Below, piece by piece: positions 61,921 through 64,000 of a stretch of DNA of 64,000 bases. Source of the stretch: Ophiocordyceps camponoti-saundersi (nom. inval.) (Eukaryota; Ascomycota; Sordariomycetes; Hypocreales; Ophiocordycipitaceae); contig PDHQ01000141.1 of the NCBI GenBank assembly GCA_003339415.1, positions 24,041-88,040 of the forward strand. Direction: 5' to 3'. A program made the position numbers and the translations under genes. Position 1 is the first letter of the stretch. Every line of letters begins with the position of its first letter. The notes under the pieces are model-generated. The model was not told the origin of the DNA. It did no database searches and saw only the letters and a list, made by a program, of their open reading frames with translations.

Positions 61921-62298
61921 TATTAATTCCGATAAATATATAAATAAATAATTTATATATATGATATAGAGGGAAAACTCTAAATATTAATTCTTATAAT
62001 AGTTACTATTATATATTAAAAAAAATTAATTAATTTTTTTTTACCTCTAAGGGAATTAATTTAAAGCTATATATAATATAATTAAGAAATAAATTTTCGA
62101 ATATATTTTTTTCGATTTTTTTCTCGATTTTTTTTATCGCGTAGTAGGTTACTATTATTATAGTTAGCGTTTATACTCTATACTTATTACCTATTTATTT
62201 TTTTTTTCCCCTCCTCGAAAATTTTTTTTTCCTCCTCTTATTATTACTATTAACTTTAATTATATTATATCTACTTTATAATTAATTTGAAACTAAAT

Positions 62299-62508
62299 AT
62301 GCCGGGCGGCTATAAGTAGAACGAGTATTATAAACGCTATCTAAATAGGGGCGTGCGTATTACGGGAGCTTTGCTCCTAGAGCTTAAGGAAAACGAGGTA
62401 AATAATCCTAATTACGTCCTAGATCGATTCTAAACTAACTTTCGTAGGATAGCTAGGTTATCTTAGTGCCTAGCGAAGTCTTTTATTACGTTAGGGATAA
62501 TAGCCTAA
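62299..62508 (+). pseudogene. Decayed coding frame inside the RIP-like tract
   Basis: An ATG at 62299 opens a frame with protein-like composition (for example ITGALLLELKENEVNNPNYV) that meets TAG at 62317, TAA at 62431, TAG at 62464 and TAA at 62506. None of the stops is TGA, as expected if CAA, CAG and TGG codons were changed by RIP. No family is recognised. Confidence 0.4.
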
Positions 62509-62853
62509 TATGCTTCGATATAAGTAGTTTAGAATTAATTCTTTACGTATTAGAAACTAATTTCGCGTAGGTATATTAGTTTTCTTCGGAGTCCGCTTTG
62601 CGGAAGTATATCGAGGATAAGCACTCCCTCCCTATTAAGTATAGACGGAGCGGGGCTAACTCCTAAGATAAGCAAAGTATAATTAACCGTAAGATTTATT
62701 ATAACTATTTCGGAACTAATTTATAAATTAATATAAACTATTTATTAGGCTAATATAGGGACGTCGTATTAGGCGTTATCCTAACTTAGTCGCCTCGGAA
62801 GCCCGCTAACCTTATACGGCGAGCGTAGCTTTAGCCCCCCTAGATAGGGCCCT

Positions 62854-62933
62854 TATAGCCGCCTACGGCTATAGCTTACGCTATAGCCGCGGCGCGGGTA
62901 TAAGGGTCTCGTGCCGCGGCATAGGCGGCTATA
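62854..62933. repeat. Nested inverted repeat in the relic tract
   Basis: A perfect 12-bp inverted repeat (62854-62865 with 62922-62933) encloses a perfect 10-bp inverted repeat with a 4-nt loop (62866-62875 with 62880-62889) and a GC-rich segment containing GCCGCGGC-type palindromes. It is a GC-rich island in otherwise AT-rich DNA. Confidence 0.85.
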
Positions 62934-63831
62934 TTAGAGGACGCTAAGACCTATCGTATAGTAAGTAGAATTAGTTAATAATATAATTTAAATTAATCCT
63001 AACTTATTTCTTATTTAGTTAGATAACGCCGCCGCCGAGGACGAGTCCTCCTCCTCCTCCTCTACTACCCCCTCCTCTTCTAATAACGACGACGATAATA
63101 ACGATAATACTAGCGGCGGCGGCGGTAATAATAATAATATCGATAAGCTCGACGATATTAATAACGACGACGACGAGCCTAGAGGGCCTATACGTAATAA
63201 ATATTTTATAAATATTATATAATTAATTCTAAACTATTACTAACTTAATTTATAGGACTAAGATATAAGAATAGATATTAACGATAGCTACGACGGCGGC
63301 GAAGATAACGGAGGAGGAGAGTTAGATAATAACTCTTAGGGATAGGTATATAGAACTAATTCTAAATTATTTATAGATTAGTACTAAAATAATTTAGCGC
63401 TATAGAGATTAGGCTTCGTTATCTAACGACGAAGTAGATAACGCTAACGGCGATAATAACTATTACCGAGTAGATAACGCTAGCGAGGGAGGAAATAATG
63501 GAGACGACGAAGTAATAGGAGACGCGCTAGAGGAGGAGTAGGAGGGATACTCGAGGGGGGAGCAGTCTAGAAGTAAATAGGAAGGGATTTAGGACTAATT
63601 CTAAAATAATTATATAGAAAAAAATTTTTTTTTCTAGCGATTTTTTTTTCTTTTTTTTAACTAAGACTTTAACTCTTATAGATTATAAGTAATATACGTT
63701 TTTACGTAAAAATAACTTTATATTATATAAAAAAAAAAAAAAAATAATAAATTAATTTAAAATAGGTTATAAAATACTTAGTATAGGGTAAGAATAGAAA
63801 AGTAAGATAAAGAATTAAGTTTAAGAGAAAT

Positions 63832-64000
63832 TAAAATAATTAAAATAATTAAAAAAATTAAAAAAATTAAAATAATTAAAATAATTAAAATAATTAAAAT
63901 AATTAAAATAATTAAAATAATTAAAATAATTAAAATAATTAAAATAATTAAAATAATTAAAATAATTAAAATAATTAAAATAATTAAAATAATTAAAATA
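63832..64000. repeat. 9-bp AT minisatellite running off the window
   Basis: Tandem copies of TAAAATAAT, about 18-19 within the window, two of them with the variant TAAAAAAAT. The array reaches the last base, so its full length is unknown. Confidence 0.95.

Larger units (their letters stand above)
61921..64000. mobile_element. RIP-like AT-rich relic, probably a decayed repeat element
   Basis: From about 61920 to the window end CpA and TpG nearly vanish: I count 4 CA and 10 TG in 2080 nt, whereas the single 60-nt line just before (61861-61920) has 4 CA. TpA is very frequent, while CpG, CpT and CpC remain common. This is the pattern expected from RIP, which changes CpA to TpA on both strands of repeated DNA in ascomycetes. 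Stop codons (TAA/TAG) are dense in all frames. Islands keep a coding-like composition (62299-62510, 63010-63180, 63270-63560), so a repeated, once-coding element is likely. Its family cannot be named. Both the mobile nature and the left border near 61915 are inferred; the right end lies outside the window. Confidence 0.7.

Overview
The window is nuclear DNA of a filamentous ascomycete (Pezizomycotina, most likely a Sordariomycete). The evidence is GC-rich genes with short GT-AG introns (mostly 50-95 nt), many carrying a CTGAC branch site 10-20 nt before the AG; fungus-specific families (copper-fist factor, Zn2Cys6 factor, fungal phytochrome histidine kinase, fungal LtrA-like membrane protein, ATG13, HSE1); pyrimidine-rich leaders; and an AT-rich tract at the right end that looks mutated by repeat-induced point mutation (RIP). 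No rRNA, tRNA, CRISPR array or prokaryote-style operon was found.

Layout, left to right: BUD22-like ribosome-biogenesis protein (-); mitochondrial oxoglutarate/malate-type carrier (+); RAD4/XPC DNA repair protein (+); a 1761-aa ABCA-type full transporter in one exon (+); fungal phytochrome hybrid histidine kinase (-). A 9.2-kb gene-free, microsatellite-rich divergent region follows. Then come a copper-fist transcription factor (+), a Zn2Cys6 factor resembling RGT1-type glucose regulators (-), a small SAM-dependent methyltransferase (+), PAN2 deadenylase (+), an LtrA-like polytopic membrane protein (-), ATG13 (+), HSE1 (+), a SNF2-family ATPase (-) and NTF2 (-). The last 2.1 kb is RIP-like relic DNA ending in a 9-bp tandem repeat.

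Most genes are unrelated housekeeping or regulatory genes, not a cluster. ATG13 and HSE1 are tandem neighbours that both serve degradative membrane traffic (autophagy initiation and ESCRT-0). The phytochrome and copper-fist genes diverge from the long intergenic region and could share regulatory DNA, though nothing in the sequence proves it.

I rebuilt exon structures by hand from splice signals, reading frame and family conservation. The points most worth checking are these: CpA/TpG is almost absent from the terminal tract and the survivors are nearly all GpCpA; the LtrA-like gene has an apparent one-base frameshift in an A5 run; NTF2 has 7-nt and 18-nt exons; two introns keep the reading frame open; and the relic tract holds a nested inverted repeat.
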